NCBI RefSeq assembly: GCF_000515255.1
Contig: NZ_KI911559.1
Span: 778,149 to 842,148 of the forward strand
DNA length: 64,000 bases
Direction: 5' to 3'
Source of the DNA: Rhodovibrio salinarum DSM 9154
Lineage (GTDB): Bacteria; Pseudomonadota; Alphaproteobacteria; Kiloniellales; Rhodovibrionaceae
Below, piece by piece: positions 1-9,964 of this stretch. A program made the translations under genes and the position numbers. The first letter of the stretch is position 1; every line of letters begins with the position of its first letter. Below the pieces are notes generated by a model. The model was not told where the DNA came from and ran no database searches. It saw only the letters and a program-made list of their open reading frames with translations.

Positions 1-330
1 TGTAGTCGCCACCGTTTGCCGCGTGTCTGACGCTTGCCTTACACGTATCGGGTGATGCGTGGGTTGGGTTATTCGACGCCGAAGATCGAATTTTTACACC
101 TCAAAATTGCTCCGATGCTCATTCGTTCGCCTCTGACATTTCTCGGGTCTAGGTAGTACAATACGAATATTTTTATTTATTTCGGATTTATAGCCGGTAT
201 TCAGGAATCTGGTTTATTTCAGAGTTGGAGTTGATTAACGCTTCAGAAAGTATCGGGTGGGTATCTACGCAAAGAATATCGGTTTCGATTAAGCAGTGAC
301 GGCCCGAGGGCCTATCTGAAGGGTGAGCAG
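1..330. other. Gene-free region upstream of a chemoreceptor gene
   Basis: No convincing coding frame is seen. The stretch from about 80 to 290 is clearly more AT-rich than the rest of the window, as expected for a promoter region. I could not assign a promoter with confidence. The end of the region carries a GGGTGAG ribosome-binding site just before the chemoreceptor start at 331. Confidence 0.5.
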
Positions 331-2052
331 ATGACCAGCTATGCATTGCGGCAAAGCCGTATCACCGATCTAACGATCTCAAAGAAAATCTTGTTGCTTG
401 TGGTCGTATTGCTGACCGGCACGTTGCTGGCGGGCGGGGCCGGGATCTGGGCGGAGAGCCGTCTATCGACCGCGACACGGCAACTCGACTTGGCCGCGCA
501 GGAGGTCAAGCACGGTGCACGCAGCAACGAGGCGGTGCTGAACTTGCGCCGGATCGAGTACCGCGTTGCCGCGGATCCGGCCTTCGCCGATGAGGCGCGC
601 GAGCGCATGGCTGCCATCGAGGCTGAGCTTGACCGGCGCATGGGCTTGCTTCGGGAGAGCGCGGATGGCCAGCGGGGGCGCACGCTCGACGAACTGCGGG
701 ATCGGATCGATAGCTACATTCAAGCGGTCGGGCAAACGATCGCGGTCGCTGAACGCGCGGTAGGCGTAAACAATTCGCCCGAACGCGAGGCAATCGTCAC
801 GGCGATTCGCGACAATAAGGAGTTGTCCGGCACGCTTGAAACCAAGTTCGATGCCTATGTGAACCAGGCCGAGGACCTTGGGGATCAGGCGGCAGCGAAT
901 GCGGTGCAGACGGGAGCGTTGGCGGAACGGGTGATCCTGCTCGTCGGCGCGGTTGCGGTATTGGGCGGCTTCGCGCTTGGTTGGGCGATCGCGCGGTTTG
1001 GTGTGGTCAAGCCGTTGAACGGGGCGCTGCGGTCGCTGAACAGCCTGGCGCAGGGCAAGCTCGATACCGAGGTGTTCGGTGTCGGCCGGCGAGACGAGAT
1101 CGGCGATATCGCCGGGGCGATGCAGGTGTTCAAGGAGAACATGCACGAGACCGAGCGCCTGCGCGCCAAGCAGGTCGAGGATGAGAAGCGGGCGGCCGAG
1201 GCGCGCCGGCGCGAGCTGGAGACGTTGGCGACCAAGTTCGAGGATCGGGTCGGGCAGATCGTCAAGTCGCTTTCGTCCACCATTACGGAGTTGGACTCGA
1301 CCGCGCAGTCGATGAGTTCGATCGCCGAGGAGACCAGCGCCCAGGCAGGCGTCGTGGCCGCCGCTGCGGAGGAGTCGTCGAGTAACGTCGAAACAGTGGC
1401 GTCGGCGACCGAGGAGCTGACCGCGTCGATCGACGAGATCAACACGCAGGTTACGCAATCGACCAAGATGGCGGCCACGGCGGTGGAGAACGCGGACGGC
1501 GCGGCGCAAAAGGTAAAATCGCTGGCCGAGGCGGCGGACAACATCGGCAATGTCGTCGAATTGATCCAGGACGTCGCCGAGCAGACCAACCTTCTGGCGC
1601 TCAACGCCACCATCGAGGCCGCCCGCGCGGGCGATGCGGGCAAGGGCTTCGCCGTGGTCGCCCAGGAGGTCAAGCAGCTGGCAACCCAGACGGCCAAGGC
1701 GACCGAGGAAATCTCCAGCCGGATCGCCACCGTGCAGAAGGAGACCGGCGTTGCGGTCTCCGCGATCGAGGAGATCGCCGCTCAGATCCGCACGATGAAC
1801 GAGACCGGTGCCGCCATTGCCTCCGCCGTTGAGGAACAGGGGGCGGCGACCCGTGAGATCGCCCGCAACATCCAGGAAGCCAGTCACGGCACTACCGAGA
1901 TGACGAGCAACATCTCCGGCGTTACGCAGGCGTCCCAGGCGACCGGGGCGGCGGCGACGCAGATGACCCAGGCGGTGGGCGAGCTGAACCAGCAGGCCCA
2001 GCGGCTCGACACCTCCGCCACCGAATTCGTGCAGGAGGTCCGCGCGGCCTGA
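331..2052 (+). CDS. Methyl-accepting chemotaxis protein
   Basis: This is a transmembrane chemoreceptor that would signal to CheA/CheW at the inner membrane. Two hydrophobic helices at about residues 20-40 and 201-221 flank a helical periplasmic region of about 160 residues, probably a four-helix bundle; no Cache fold is recognisable. A HAMP linker follows at about 222-275. The cytoplasmic coiled-coil domain has the highly conserved hairpin tip ([18 protein letters not shown]) near residues 417-434. No C-terminal NWETF-type tether for the adaptation enzymes is present; the protein ends EVRAA. The ATG at 331 follows a GGGTGAG ribosome-binding site. The gene stands alone and ends at a strong terminator. 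The ligand cannot be inferred. Confidence 0.95.
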   Translation: MTSYALRQSRITDLTISKKILLLVVVLLTGTLLAGGAGIWAESRLSTATRQLDLAAQEVKHGARSNEAVLNLRRIEYRVAADPAFADEARERMAAIEAELDRRMGLLRESADGQRGRTLDELRDRIDSYIQAVGQTIAVAERAVGVNNSPEREAIVTAIRDNKELSGTLETKFDAYVNQAEDLGDQAAANAVQTGALAERVILLVGAVAVLGGFALGWAIARFGVVKPLNGALRSLNSLAQGKLDTEVFGVGRRDEIGDIAGAMQVFKENMHETERLRAKQVEDEKRAAEARRRELETLATKFEDRVGQIVKSLSSTITELDSTAQSMSSIAEETSAQAGVVAAAAEESSSNVETVASATEELTASIDEINTQVTQSTKMAATAVENADGAAQKVKSLAEAADNIGNVVELIQDVAEQTNLLALNATIEAARAGDAGKGFAVVAQEVKQLATQTAKATEEISSRIATVQKETGVAVSAIEEIAAQIRTMNETGAAIASAVEEQGAATREIARNIQEASHGTTEMTSNISGVTQASQATGAAATQMTQAVGELNQQAQRLDTSATEFVQEVRAA

Positions 2053-2086
2053 TCTGTACCGCTGGACTGCCTTGACGGCAGCTTCC

Positions 2087-2117
2087 AAGGCCCGCCGCGT
2101 AGCCGCGGCGGGCCTTT
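2087..2117 (+). terminator. Intrinsic terminator after the chemoreceptor gene
   Basis: A perfect 11-bp GC-rich stem (2087-2097 with 2102-2112) encloses a TAGC loop and is followed by TTTTT at 2113-2117. It lies 35 bases after the chemoreceptor stop codon. Confidence 0.9.
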
Positions 2118-2202
2118 TTGTTTGGGGGCGTCCCTACCGCCGCATAGCCCCGATGCAGAGGCGGTGCTTGCACATCAGGCTGCTTGGCTCTATCTGGCCG
2201 CC

Positions 2203-3018
2203 ATGGCCTTCGAGAAATTTTCTTCCCATCCGCCGCGCCCACGTCCGATGGGCCGGGTCAACTGGCTCGGTTTGTGGACGCTGTACCGCAAGGAAGTGAT
2301 GCGGTTCATCAACGTCTTCACCCAGACGTTGGCGGCCCCGGTCGTGACCGCGCTATTGTTCTTCGCCATCTTCAACCTGGCGCTCGGCCGTGCGGCGCCG
2401 GCATGGGAGGGCGTCACCTACGAGGAGTTCCTGGCCCCGGGTCTGATCATGATGACCCTGGTGCAGAACGCCTTCGCCAACACCTCCTCGTCGATCCTGA
2501 TCTCGAAGGTGCAGGGCAACATCGTCGACGTTCTGATGCCGCCCCTGGCGCCGTGGGAATTGACCATCGGCTTCGCGATGGGCGGCGTCAGCCGGGGTAT
2601 GCTGGTCGCCTTCGCCGTGTTCCTGGGCCTGCTGCCGTTCGCGCCGATCAGCGTCCACAGCCCGTTGGTCGCCATCTATTTCGCCTTCATGGCGTCGCTG
2701 ATGCTGTCGCTGCTCGGCATGATCGGCGGCATCTGGGCGGAGAAGTTCGACCACATCGCGGCGGTGACGAACTTCGTGATCACCCCGCTGTCGTTCCTCT
2801 CCGGAACTTTCTATTCGCTCGACCGCCTGCCGGAGAACTGGCACATCGCCGCGCACGTGAACCCGTTCTTCTATATGATCGACGGGCTGCGCTATGGCTT
2901 TACCGGCTATGCCGACGGCAACGTGATGGTCGGCGCGCTGCTGGTGCTGCTGGTGAACGTCGCGCTGTTCACCTGGGCGCACCGGATGATGGCCACCGGC
3001 TACAAGCTGAAGGCGTGA
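2203..3018 (+). CDS. ABC-2 type transporter permease (first of a pair)
   Basis: This is a six-helix integral membrane protein of the ABC-2 permease family (YadH/DrrB-like). These proteins form the membrane part of exporters for polysaccharides, lipids or drugs. A cytosolic N-terminal helix (WLGLWTLYRKEVMRF) precedes the first membrane span. The conserved ABC-2 region with FLSGTFYSLDRLP and NPFFYMIDGLRYG lies near the C terminus. I chose ATG 2203 because an upstream in-frame start at 2122 would begin right after the terminator; 2248 is also possible. It is 271 residues, exactly the same length as the next gene, and the two are clearly paralogous. Its stop overlaps the next start. No ATP-binding partner gene is adjacent, so the ATPase must be encoded elsewhere. 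Confidence 0.85.
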   Translation: MAFEKFSSHPPRPRPMGRVNWLGLWTLYRKEVMRFINVFTQTLAAPVVTALLFFAIFNLALGRAAPAWEGVTYEEFLAPGLIMMTLVQNAFANTSSSILISKVQGNIVDVLMPPLAPWELTIGFAMGGVSRGMLVAFAVFLGLLPFAPISVHSPLVAIYFAFMASLMLSLLGMIGGIWAEKFDHIAAVTNFVITPLSFLSGTFYSLDRLPENWHIAAHVNPFFYMIDGLRYGFTGYADGNVMVGALLVLLVNVALFTWAHRMMATGYKLKA

Positions 3019-3830
3019 GCGGTCAGGTGCCCGGCGGCACCGCCCCGCGTGTGCGCCCGATCTCCCGGCCGCACTGGCGCGGCCTGTGGACGGTCTATCG
3101 GCTGGGCGTGATGCGGCTGAGCCGGATCGTGCTGGAAACGATCGTCGGGCCGATCCTCTCCTCGCTGCTGTTCCTGGCAGTGTTCGCGATCGCGCTCTCC
3201 GACACTCAGGACTTCGGGGGTGAGGTCGGTTTCCTGCAGTTCCTGGTCCCCGGGATCGCCGCTTTCGCGATGATTCAGGGGGCCTACCAGATGGCTGCCT
3301 TCCCGGTGGTCTACGACAAGCTGGAAGGCACGCTCGCCGACCAGATCATGAGCCCGCTGATGGAGTGGGAGATCGCGGTCGGCTACGCGCTGGTCGGGGC
3401 GACGGCAGGCTTGTTCGTGGGCGCGGGCGTGCTCGGGATCGCCTCGGCGTTCGTGGCGTTGCCCTTTGCCAACCCGCTGTTGACGGTCGTGGTTGCGGTT
3501 CTGGCCGCGTTCGCTTTCGCGTTTCTCGGCACGGTCACGGGGCTGTGGGCGCAGAAGTGGGACCAGCTCTCGGTCGTCGCCACCTTCCTGATGTTGCCGC
3601 TGGCGTTCCTGTCGGGCGCCTTCTTCGCGCTCGACCGCGTGTCCGGCGTGGCGGGGGTGCTGATCCGCTTGAACCCGGTCGCCTATGCGATCGACGTGCT
3701 GCGCTTCGGCGTTTCCGGTTGGCACGCGACCAACCCGGTGATCGCGGTCGCGGTCGTGGCATGCCTGACGGTTGCGGCCGCCGCCCTGTCCCTGCGGCTG
3801 TTCTCCATCGGGTGGAAGATCAAGGCCTGA
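3015..3830 (+). CDS. ABC-2 type transporter permease (second of a pair)
   Basis: This is a second ABC-2 family permease of 271 residues, paralogous to the preceding gene. It shares the GLWTVYRLGVMRL N-terminal helix, the late FLSGAFFALDRV motif and the NPVAYAIDVLRFG motif. The start is the GTG at 3015, which overlaps the upstream TGA stop (GTGA), so the two are translationally coupled. They probably form a heterodimeric membrane domain. The substrate is unknown. The same frame stays open upstream through the first gene, but that longer reading is a shadow. Confidence 0.85.
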   Translation: MSGQVPGGTAPRVRPISRPHWRGLWTVYRLGVMRLSRIVLETIVGPILSSLLFLAVFAIALSDTQDFGGEVGFLQFLVPGIAAFAMIQGAYQMAAFPVVYDKLEGTLADQIMSPLMEWEIAVGYALVGATAGLFVGAGVLGIASAFVALPFANPLLTVVVAVLAAFAFAFLGTVTGLWAQKWDQLSVVATFLMLPLAFLSGAFFALDRVSGVAGVLIRLNPVAYAIDVLRFGVSGWHATNPVIAVAVVACLTVAAAALSLRLFSIGWKIKA

Positions 3831-4072
3831 GGCGCTCGCCCGTGCCCGCGATGCTGAGGGTCAGCGAGGATGCGGAAAGTTTGCACCCCTGGTATCCGCC
3901 GTCAGTACCCTTGGCGGTCAGGCGCACCTTGACGCCAGCCGGCGTTCCCGCTTAGGTCGCGGTTCCGTTTCCGCGCCCGGACGCCTGCACACGGGGTAGG
4001 CGTGCGGGCGGCGGACGGTTTTCCAAGCGCTTGCAACGACGCGGTCCTGTCCGCACGAGAGGAGGCTCCCTC

Positions 4073-5257
4073 GTGATTGATGCCCTGATGCCCATCTACA
4101 ACCGGGTCGACCTCAGCTTCGAGGCCGGCGAGGGTCCGTATCTGGTCACGGATCAGGGGCAGCGATATCTGGATTTCGCCAGCGGCATCGCCACCACCAA
4201 CCTCGGCCACGCGCATCCGCATCTGGTGAAGACGTTGCAGGAGCAGGCGGCCAAGGTCTGGCACGTCTCCAACCTGTGGCGGATCAAAGACGGCGAGCGC
4301 CTGGCTCAGCGGCTGGTCGAGACGACCTTCGCGGACACGGTGTTCTTCTGCAATTCCGGGGTCGAGGCGTTCGAGGCCGCGATCAAGCTGGTGCGCAAGT
4401 ATCACGACGACAACGGCCAGCCGCAGCGTCACCGCGTGATCACCGTCGAGGGCGCCTTCCACGGCCGGTCGTTGAACGCGATCTCCGCGGCGGGCGGCGA
4501 GAAGTTGGTGAAGGGGTTCGCGCCCCTGGTCGACAGCTTCGACCATGTCGGCTTCAACAACACCAACGAGCTGGTCAACGCGATCACCGACGAAACCGCG
4601 GCGATCCTGGTGGAACCGGTGCAGGGCGACGGCGGCATCCGCCCGGCGGACCTGGAGTACCTGAAGGCGTTGCGCCGGATCTGCGACGAGCACGGCCTGC
4701 TGTTGGTGTTCGACGAGATCCAGTGCGGCATGGGCCGGACCGGCAAGCTGTTCGCTCATGAGTGGGCCGGCATCACTCCGGACGTGATGATGTCCGCCAA
4801 GGGGCTGGGCGGCGGCATGCCGATCGGCGCCTGCCTGGCCACCGAACAGGCCGCCAAGGGCATGACCGCCGGCACCCACGGCAGCACCTTCGGCGGCAAC
4901 CCGCTGGCGACCGCCGTCGGAAACGCCGTGCTGGATGTCGTGCTGGAGCCTGGTTTCCTGGACGGGGTCGACCGCGTGGCGCGCGCGCTGTGGCACCGCC
5001 TGCAGGAGCTGGCGCCCGCGCATCCGTCGGTGATCCAGGAGGTCCGCGGCGCCGGGCTGATGCTGGGCATCCGCTGCCACGACCAGGTGGCCAACACCGA
5101 TCTGGGGGCGGCGCTGCGCCAGCAGGGCCTGCTCACCGTGCCGGCGGGGGACAACATCGTTCGTTTGTTGCCGCCGCTGGTGATCGACGAGACCCACGTG
5201 CGCCAGGCCGTCGAGATGATCGACGCCGGCTGCCGCCAGGTTGCGCCCGCGGCCTGA
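4073..5257 (+). CDS. argD: Acetylornithine aminotransferase
   Basis: ArgD is a PLP-dependent class III aminotransferase that converts N-acetylglutamate semialdehyde to N-acetylornithine in arginine synthesis. It often also serves as succinyldiaminopimelate transaminase. The PLP lysine is in SAKGLGGG at residue 243. GNPLA, the cofactor aspartate in VFDEIQCG, and [10 protein letters not shown] are all present. The start is the GTG at 4073, because a perfect GGAGG lies 7 bases upstream (4061-4065) and the protein then begins [10 protein letters not shown], as is typical of alphaproteobacterial ArgD; the frame extends further upstream without support. It is followed 32 bases later by argF, an arrangement common in alphaproteobacteria (argD-argF-hslO). 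Confidence 0.95.
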   Translation: MIDALMPIYNRVDLSFEAGEGPYLVTDQGQRYLDFASGIATTNLGHAHPHLVKTLQEQAAKVWHVSNLWRIKDGERLAQRLVETTFADTVFFCNSGVEAFEAAIKLVRKYHDDNGQPQRHRVITVEGAFHGRSLNAISAAGGEKLVKGFAPLVDSFDHVGFNNTNELVNAITDETAAILVEPVQGDGGIRPADLEYLKALRRICDEHGLLLVFDEIQCGMGRTGKLFAHEWAGITPDVMMSAKGLGGGMPIGACLATEQAAKGMTAGTHGSTFGGNPLATAVGNAVLDVVLEPGFLDGVDRVARALWHRLQELAPAHPSVIQEVRGAGLMLGIRCHDQVANTDLGAALRQQGLLTVPAGDNIVRLLPPLVIDETHVRQAVEMIDAGCRQVAPAA

Positions 5258-5289
5258 CGTCGTTCCTTGCCAAGAAAGCGATCCTTGCG

Positions 5290-6225
5290 ATGACCGCTCT
5301 GACACCTGCCGGAACCCCGAAGCATTTCCTGGACCTCGACCGGTTTGACCGGGAGACGCTGCGCGGCATGATCGAATCCGCCAAGGCGATGAAGCGCGGC
5401 GACAGCCCCGGCGGCGATCCCCGCCCGCTTGGCAACAAGACGCTGGCGCTGATCTTCGAGAAGCCATCGACCCGCACCCGCGTCTCCTTCGAGGTCGGCA
5501 TGCGTCAACTCGGCGGCGAGCCGATCGTGCTCGAGCCCTCGGGCATGCAGCTCGGCCGCGGCGAGACGGTGGCGGACACCGCGCGCGTGCTCTCGCAGTA
5601 CGTCGACGCGATCATGTTGCGGACGACCGCCGAGGAGAAGCTGCTGGAACTCGCCGAGCACGCCCGCGTGCCGGTAATCAACGGCCTGACCGACCGTACG
5701 CACCCCTGCCAGTTGATGGCCGACGTCCTGACCTTCGAGGAGCATGTCGGCGCGATCGCCGGTCGGACGGTGGTCTGGGTCGGCGACGGCAACAACATGG
5801 CGACCTCCTGGCTGCACGCCGCCGCGCGGTTCGACTTCGAGCTGAAGCTGGCGACGCCGGACAGCCTGCAGCCGCCGCAGGACGTGGTCGACTGGGCGCG
5901 CGCCGAGGGGGCGGCGATCACCGTCACCGACGACGTCGAGGCGGCCGTCACCGGCGCGGACGCGGTGGTCACCGACACCTGGGTGTCGATGGGTGACAGC
6001 GACGAGACGATCGACCAGCGGCGCAAGGACCTGCGGCCCTACCAGGTTGACGAGCGGGTGATGAGCCTGGCGGCCGACCACGCGATCTTTATGCACTGCC
6101 TGCCCGCCCACCGTGGCGAGGAGGTCACCGACGCGGTGATCGAGGGGCCGCGCTCGGTCGTCTTCGAGGAGGCGGGCAACCGCCTGCACGCGCAGAAGGG
6201 AATCCTGCTCTGGTGCCTGACATGA
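5290..6225 (+). CDS. argF: Ornithine carbamoyltransferase
   Basis: ArgF condenses carbamoyl phosphate with ornithine to give citrulline, a cytosolic step of arginine synthesis. The carbamoyl-phosphate loop STRTR is at residues 60-64. The HPCQ motif follows in [11 protein letters not shown], and the ornithine-loop HCLP is near the C terminus. The length of 311 residues is normal. The ATG at 5290 is followed by [17 protein letters not shown]. The frame is open far upstream, but that part overlaps argD and is not coding. The stop overlaps the hslO start by ATGA, so translation is coupled. Confidence 0.96.
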   Translation: MTALTPAGTPKHFLDLDRFDRETLRGMIESAKAMKRGDSPGGDPRPLGNKTLALIFEKPSTRTRVSFEVGMRQLGGEPIVLEPSGMQLGRGETVADTARVLSQYVDAIMLRTTAEEKLLELAEHARVPVINGLTDRTHPCQLMADVLTFEEHVGAIAGRTVVWVGDGNNMATSWLHAAARFDFELKLATPDSLQPPQDVVDWARAEGAAITVTDDVEAAVTGADAVVTDTWVSMGDSDETIDQRRKDLRPYQVDERVMSLAADHAIFMHCLPAHRGEEVTDAVIEGPRSVVFEEAGNRLHAQKGILLWCLT

Positions 6226-7229
6226 GCGACGGCAACGGCAAACATGGCGGTTATCCGGACCTGGCAGCGGTACGCGGCGACGACGATGTGATCCAGCCGT
6301 TCATGCTGGAGCGCACCGGCGTGCGCGGCCGGCTGGTGCGCGCCGGGCCGATGGTCGACGCGATCCTGACCCGGCACGCCTATCCCGCCCCGGTCGCGCA
6401 GCTTCTGGGCGAGGCGCTGGCGCTCGCCGGGCTGATGTCCGGGATGATGAAGTACGACGGCCTGTTCACCTTGCAGATGGTGGGCGACGGGCCGGTCAAG
6501 ATGCTGGTTGCGGACTTCAGCAGCGATGGCGCGGTGCGCGGCTACGCCGACTTCGACGCCGAGCGGGTGGCGGCCCTGAATCTCGATGACAGCGCCCCGA
6601 ACGCGGAGGTGATCAAGCTGCTGGGCCAGGGCCGGCTCGCCTACACGGTCGATCACCAGGGCGCGAAGGACCGTTATCAGGGGATCGTCGAGCTGAACGG
6701 CGCCACGCTGGCGGAGTGCATGCACCACTACTTCCAGCAGTCGGAGCAGGTGGTCTCCTCGATCCAGCTCACCTGTGGGCGCCTGACCGAGGGCGACGGC
6801 ACGCAGCGCTGGCGCGCCGGCGGGCTGATGCTGCAGCGCCTGCCGGGGGAGGCGGGCGAGCGCACGGTCGAGGACCCGGACGAGGACTGGCGCCGCTCGG
6901 TGATCCTGATGTCCAGTGTCACCCAGACCGAGATGGTCCGCCCCGATCTGACCGCGCACGAGCTGCTGTTCCGGCTGTTCCACGAGGAAGGCGTGCGGGT
7001 CTACGACACCTGGCCGCTCAAGGACCAGTGCCGCTGTTCGCGCGAGCGGGTCGAGACGGTGCTGATGCAGATGGACCGCGACGAGCTCGGCGAGATGAAG
7101 ACCGAAGACGGCGTGGTCGAGGTGACCTGCCAATATTGCTCGACCGTCTACCGCTTCGACGACGCCCAGCTGAATGCGCTGCACGACACCGACGGCGACA
7201 GCGATCATGGACAAAGCGGTACGGCCTGA
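6222..7229 (+). CDS. hslO: Redox-regulated chaperone Hsp33
   Basis: Hsp33 is a cytosolic holdase chaperone activated by oxidative unfolding. The C-terminal zinc switch is visible as CRC (in [10 protein letters not shown]) and CQYC, giving the CxC...CxxC cysteine set near the C terminus. The N-terminal domain has the conserved [15 protein letters not shown]-like segment. I start at the ATG at 6222, which overlaps the argF stop (ATGA); a GTG at 6213 is an alternative. At 335 residues it is slightly longer than the roughly 290-residue E. coli protein, as usual in alphaproteobacteria. It is the last gene of argD-argF-hslO. Confidence 0.93.
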   Translation: MSDGNGKHGGYPDLAAVRGDDDVIQPFMLERTGVRGRLVRAGPMVDAILTRHAYPAPVAQLLGEALALAGLMSGMMKYDGLFTLQMVGDGPVKMLVADFSSDGAVRGYADFDAERVAALNLDDSAPNAEVIKLLGQGRLAYTVDHQGAKDRYQGIVELNGATLAECMHHYFQQSEQVVSSIQLTCGRLTEGDGTQRWRAGGLMLQRLPGEAGERTVEDPDEDWRRSVILMSSVTQTEMVRPDLTAHELLFRLFHEEGVRVYDTWPLKDQCRCSRERVETVLMQMDRDELGEMKTEDGVVEVTCQYCSTVYRFDDAQLNALHDTDGDSDHGQSGTA

Positions 7230-7334
7230 CGCGCTGCCGCTTCATCCAGCGGTCACGCGCGCGCTCTTGATCGCCGCGCCGCCGGCTGCGCATGATCCCT
7301 GCTAGGGTTAATGAACCGCTGCCGGGAGGGTTTC

Positions 7335-7925
7335 ATGTCCGCGCTGACCCGCGTCGCCGCGACCATCACGCTTGCGCTGCCGTTACTGGCGGCCTGCACC
7401 ACGCCGCCAGAGGCGCCGCAATTCGCCGACATCACCTTCGAGCATCGTCCCGACATCGAGATGGACGTCGGCGATATCGTGGTGCAGCAGGAATATCAGG
7501 CGCCGATGGAATCGCCGAACGTCGATCATCTCTTCCCGGTTCAGCCGGCGAAGGCGCTGATGTCCTGGGGGCAGGACCGGCTGGTTGCGATGGGCGACGA
7601 CGGGGTCGCGACCTACACCGTGACTGACGCGTCGGCGGTGGTGGAGGACCTCGGCACCGACCAGAGCCTGTCCGACTACTTCACCACCGAGCAGGCCGAA
7701 CGCTACACCCTGAAGATGGCCGTTCGTCTCTCCGTCGATCATCCGGACGGGACCGGCTCGATCCGCGTCACCGGCCAGCGCGCCACCACGGTGCCCGAGG
7801 GTGCCTCGGTGTTCGAGCGCGAGCGCACCTGGTACGAACTGACCGAGAAGCTGATGGCCGATATGGACGAGGAACTCGAGGTCACGCTGCGCGAGGAACT
7901 CGGCAGGTACGTGCTGTCGAAATAA
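7335..7925 (+). CDS. Putative lipoprotein, conserved hypothetical
   Basis: This is a 196-residue predicted lipoprotein. A signal peptide with hydrophobic core VAATITLALPLLAAC ends in a lipobox with the cysteine at residue 21. The mature part is acidic, with a short beta-rich central segment and a C-terminal helix (ERERTWYELTEKLMADMDEELE). The ATG at 7335 is chosen because GGAGGG lies 5 bases upstream; an in-frame ATG at 7311 would give an unlikely extra leader. I do not recognise the family with confidence and propose no function beyond the envelope location. Confidence 0.75.
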   Translation: MSALTRVAATITLALPLLAACTTPPEAPQFADITFEHRPDIEMDVGDIVVQQEYQAPMESPNVDHLFPVQPAKALMSWGQDRLVAMGDDGVATYTVTDASAVVEDLGTDQSLSDYFTTEQAERYTLKMAVRLSVDHPDGTGSIRVTGQRATTVPEGASVFERERTWYELTEKLMADMDEELEVTLREELGRYVLSK

Positions 7926-8016
7926 GTTTCGCGTCAGTGCCGTTGGTGGGGGACGCGGCTGGTAGGTTGCCGCTGTTTTGACGACGCCACCCTCGCGGCC
8001 CTTAACCGGGTTGCGT

Positions 8017-8051
8017 CGGTAGCCCTCTCCTTTGAAGGGAGAGGGCTACCG
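8017..8051. repeat. 14-bp perfect palindromic hairpin in the intergenic region
   Basis: A perfect 14-bp inverted repeat (8017-8030 with 8038-8051) has a 7-base loop. It contains a CCCTCTCC / GGAGAGGG core of the kind seen in dispersed extragenic palindromes of many Proteobacteria. It lies between the lipoprotein gene and dcd. No T-run follows on either strand, so it is not a typical terminator, although it could form a stable RNA hairpin. Confidence 0.65.
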
Positions 8052-8195
8052 AAAAGCGTCCTCATGCGCCCCGACTTATCCCCGTTTTCCACAGCCCCAG
8101 GTGCTGACCGCCGGCGTCTGTGCCGGGGTCTGCGCTTCACGCTGTCGGGCGGGGCTGATAGGATGGCGTGAGCTACATTTAGTGGGCGCAGCGCC

Positions 8196-8765
8196 ATGAA
8201 GCTCTCAGATATAGATATCCGGCGGTACCTGGAGGCAGGCTGGCTCGCCATCGACCCGCTGGTGGAGCGCCACATCGGGCCGATGTCGGTCGATCTGTCG
8301 CTGGCCACCCGCTTCCTGTTCTTCAAGCACTCCCAGCTGGAGCTGATCAACGTGCGCGAAAGCACGCTGAAGGATGAGCTGAAGCAGGCCGACCTGATGG
8401 ACGAGATCGACGTCGGGCACGAGGGTAAGTTCATCCTGCAGCCCGGCCAGTTCGCGCTCGGCTCGACGGTCGAGCGGGTGTCGCTGCCAAACGACCTCGC
8501 CGGCTGGCTGGACGGGCGCAGCAGCCTGGCGCGTGTCGGCTTGATGGTGCACGCCACGGCCCACACGCTGGAGCCCGGCTGGGACGGCGCGATCACCCTG
8601 GAGTTCTTTAACGCCGGTAACGTCGCGCTGGCGCTGCACCCGGGCGTGCGCATCTGCGCGGTCAGCTTCGAGAAGCTGTCGACCCCGGTCGAGCGCGACT
8701 ACGGCGAAAAGGGCGGCCGCTACCAGGGCCAACAGGGCCCGCAGGCGAGCCGCCTGAACGGCTAG
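8196..8765 (+). CDS. dcd: dCTP deaminase
   Basis: Dcd deaminates dCTP to dUTP, feeding dUMP to thymidylate synthase, which is encoded next. The diagnostic block DGRSSLARVGLMVHATAH followed by LEPGWDGAITLEFFN is intact; it contains the catalytic glutamate and substrate-binding residues of the family. QQGPQASR near the C terminus is the usual nucleotide-lid segment. The length of 189 residues is normal. It is followed 58 bases later by thyA, giving a two-gene dTMP supply unit. Confidence 0.96.
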   Translation: MKLSDIDIRRYLEAGWLAIDPLVERHIGPMSVDLSLATRFLFFKHSQLELINVRESTLKDELKQADLMDEIDVGHEGKFILQPGQFALGSTVERVSLPNDLAGWLDGRSSLARVGLMVHATAHTLEPGWDGAITLEFFNAGNVALALHPGVRICAVSFEKLSTPVERDYGEKGGRYQGQQGPQASRLNG

Positions 8766-8823
8766 TGAAGAATCTCGGCGCGCGGGGAACGAACGCGCGC
8801 CTCAGCGGAGGAGACGAACGACG

Positions 8824-9735
8824 ATGGATGCAAGCAGCGCGCAGCGCCTTTGGGGCGAGCACGCCTATCTCGACATGTGCCGGCGGATCCTGGACCAGGG
8901 CGCCTACCGCAAGCCGGACGACGAAGAGGGCCGCTACGAGGCGTTCGCCCAGCCGCTGAAGTTCGACCTGCGGGACAACAAGCTGCCGCTGCTCACCACC
9001 AAGCGGATGCAGTGGAAGTCGCTGGCGGTGGAGATGCTGTGGTTCATCTCCGGCTCCTCCAAGATCGACCTGCTGCACGAGAACAACGTCAAGATCTGGG
9101 ATATCTGGGCCAACGAGGAAAACGACGTCGGCCCGCTCTACGGCTACATGTGGCGCAATTGGTGGGTCGATCCGAACCTGGTCGACGTCAATGGCGGGCG
9201 CACCGAGATCGACCAGCTCGCTCAGGTGATGACCACGCTGAAGGAGCGGCCCGAGGCGCGCAGCCACGTCATCACCGCCTGGCGGCCGGACTGGCTGAAG
9301 GCGATGTCGATCAAGCCCTGCCACGTCTACCTGCAGTTCTACCGGGTGGGTGATGAGGTCTCGCTGCTGCTGACCCAGCGCTCCTGCGACACCTTCCTGG
9401 GCGTGCCGTTCAACATCGCGCAGTATTCCCTGCTGTGCCATCTGGTGGCGCATCAGCTCGGCTGCACGGCGGGCGAGTTCACCTGGATGGGCGGCGACGT
9501 GCACATCTACGAGAACCACGTCGATCAGGTCCGCGAGCAGCTCACCCGCGAGGTCAAGCAGCCGCCGAAGCTGAAGATCCACCGCACGCCGGAGGGGATC
9601 GACGGCTACCGCTTCGACGACTTCGAGATCGAGGGCTACGAGTACGCGCAAGGGCTCAAGGGCGCGATCAGCGCCCAGGGCACGCCCAAGGCCGGCACCG
9701 ATATCGACAAGCTGCGTACCGTGAAGAAGGCGTGA
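8824..9735 (+). CDS. thyA: Thymidylate synthase (ThyA type)
   Basis: ThyA methylates dUMP to dTMP using methylene-tetrahydrofolate. The catalytic cysteine is in KPCHVYLQFY, and the dUMP phosphate-binding segment QRSCDTFLGVPFNIAQYSLL is present. The folate/dUMP region GGDVHIYENHVDQV is also intact. The length of 303 residues includes the small insertion after residue 85 typical of the longer ThyA group. GGAGG lies 9 bases before the ATG. No folA follows; the next gene is a transporter. Confidence 0.97.
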   Translation: MDASSAQRLWGEHAYLDMCRRILDQGAYRKPDDEEGRYEAFAQPLKFDLRDNKLPLLTTKRMQWKSLAVEMLWFISGSSKIDLLHENNVKIWDIWANEENDVGPLYGYMWRNWWVDPNLVDVNGGRTEIDQLAQVMTTLKERPEARSHVITAWRPDWLKAMSIKPCHVYLQFYRVGDEVSLLLTQRSCDTFLGVPFNIAQYSLLCHLVAHQLGCTAGEFTWMGGDVHIYENHVDQVREQLTREVKQPPKLKIHRTPEGIDGYRFDDFEIEGYEYAQGLKGAISAQGTPKAGTDIDKLRTVKKA

Positions 9736-9751
9736 GCGGCGCTTAGGCGAC

Positions 9752-9819
9752 CCGTTTCGTAGGGGCGAGACGCGGCTTTCGTTCAATGAGTTCAGGAGCC
9801 GCGCCTCCCCCTGAAACGG
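9752..9819. repeat. Long imperfect inverted repeat between thyA and the ABC exporter gene
   Basis: Three nested pairings form one 68-base hairpin: 9752-9758 with 9813-9819 (7 bp), 9761-9765 with 9808-9812 (5 bp), and 9771-9777 with 9797-9803 (7 bp). They enclose a 19-base apical loop. No T-run follows, so it is not a canonical intrinsic terminator. It could be a structured thyA 3' end, a processing site or a small RNA. I do not recognise the family. Confidence 0.5.
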
Positions 9820-9964
9820 CGCACAGGGCCGTCTCGACGGGCGTTGACGATTGTTGCGGCGGTGGAAGCGTGCGATTGGCCGCACCGTCGGCCCGTGACT
9901 CGCGCGCCCGGTCGCGCCATGTCCTGGGCGCGAGCTTTGCCGTTCCACCGCCCTAGAGGAGGCC

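Noticed and set aside
2184-3830. A single 548-residue fused ABC-2 protein
   Set aside because: Its first half is an out-of-frame reading of the upstream permease; two coupled genes with a GTGA overlap explain the region.
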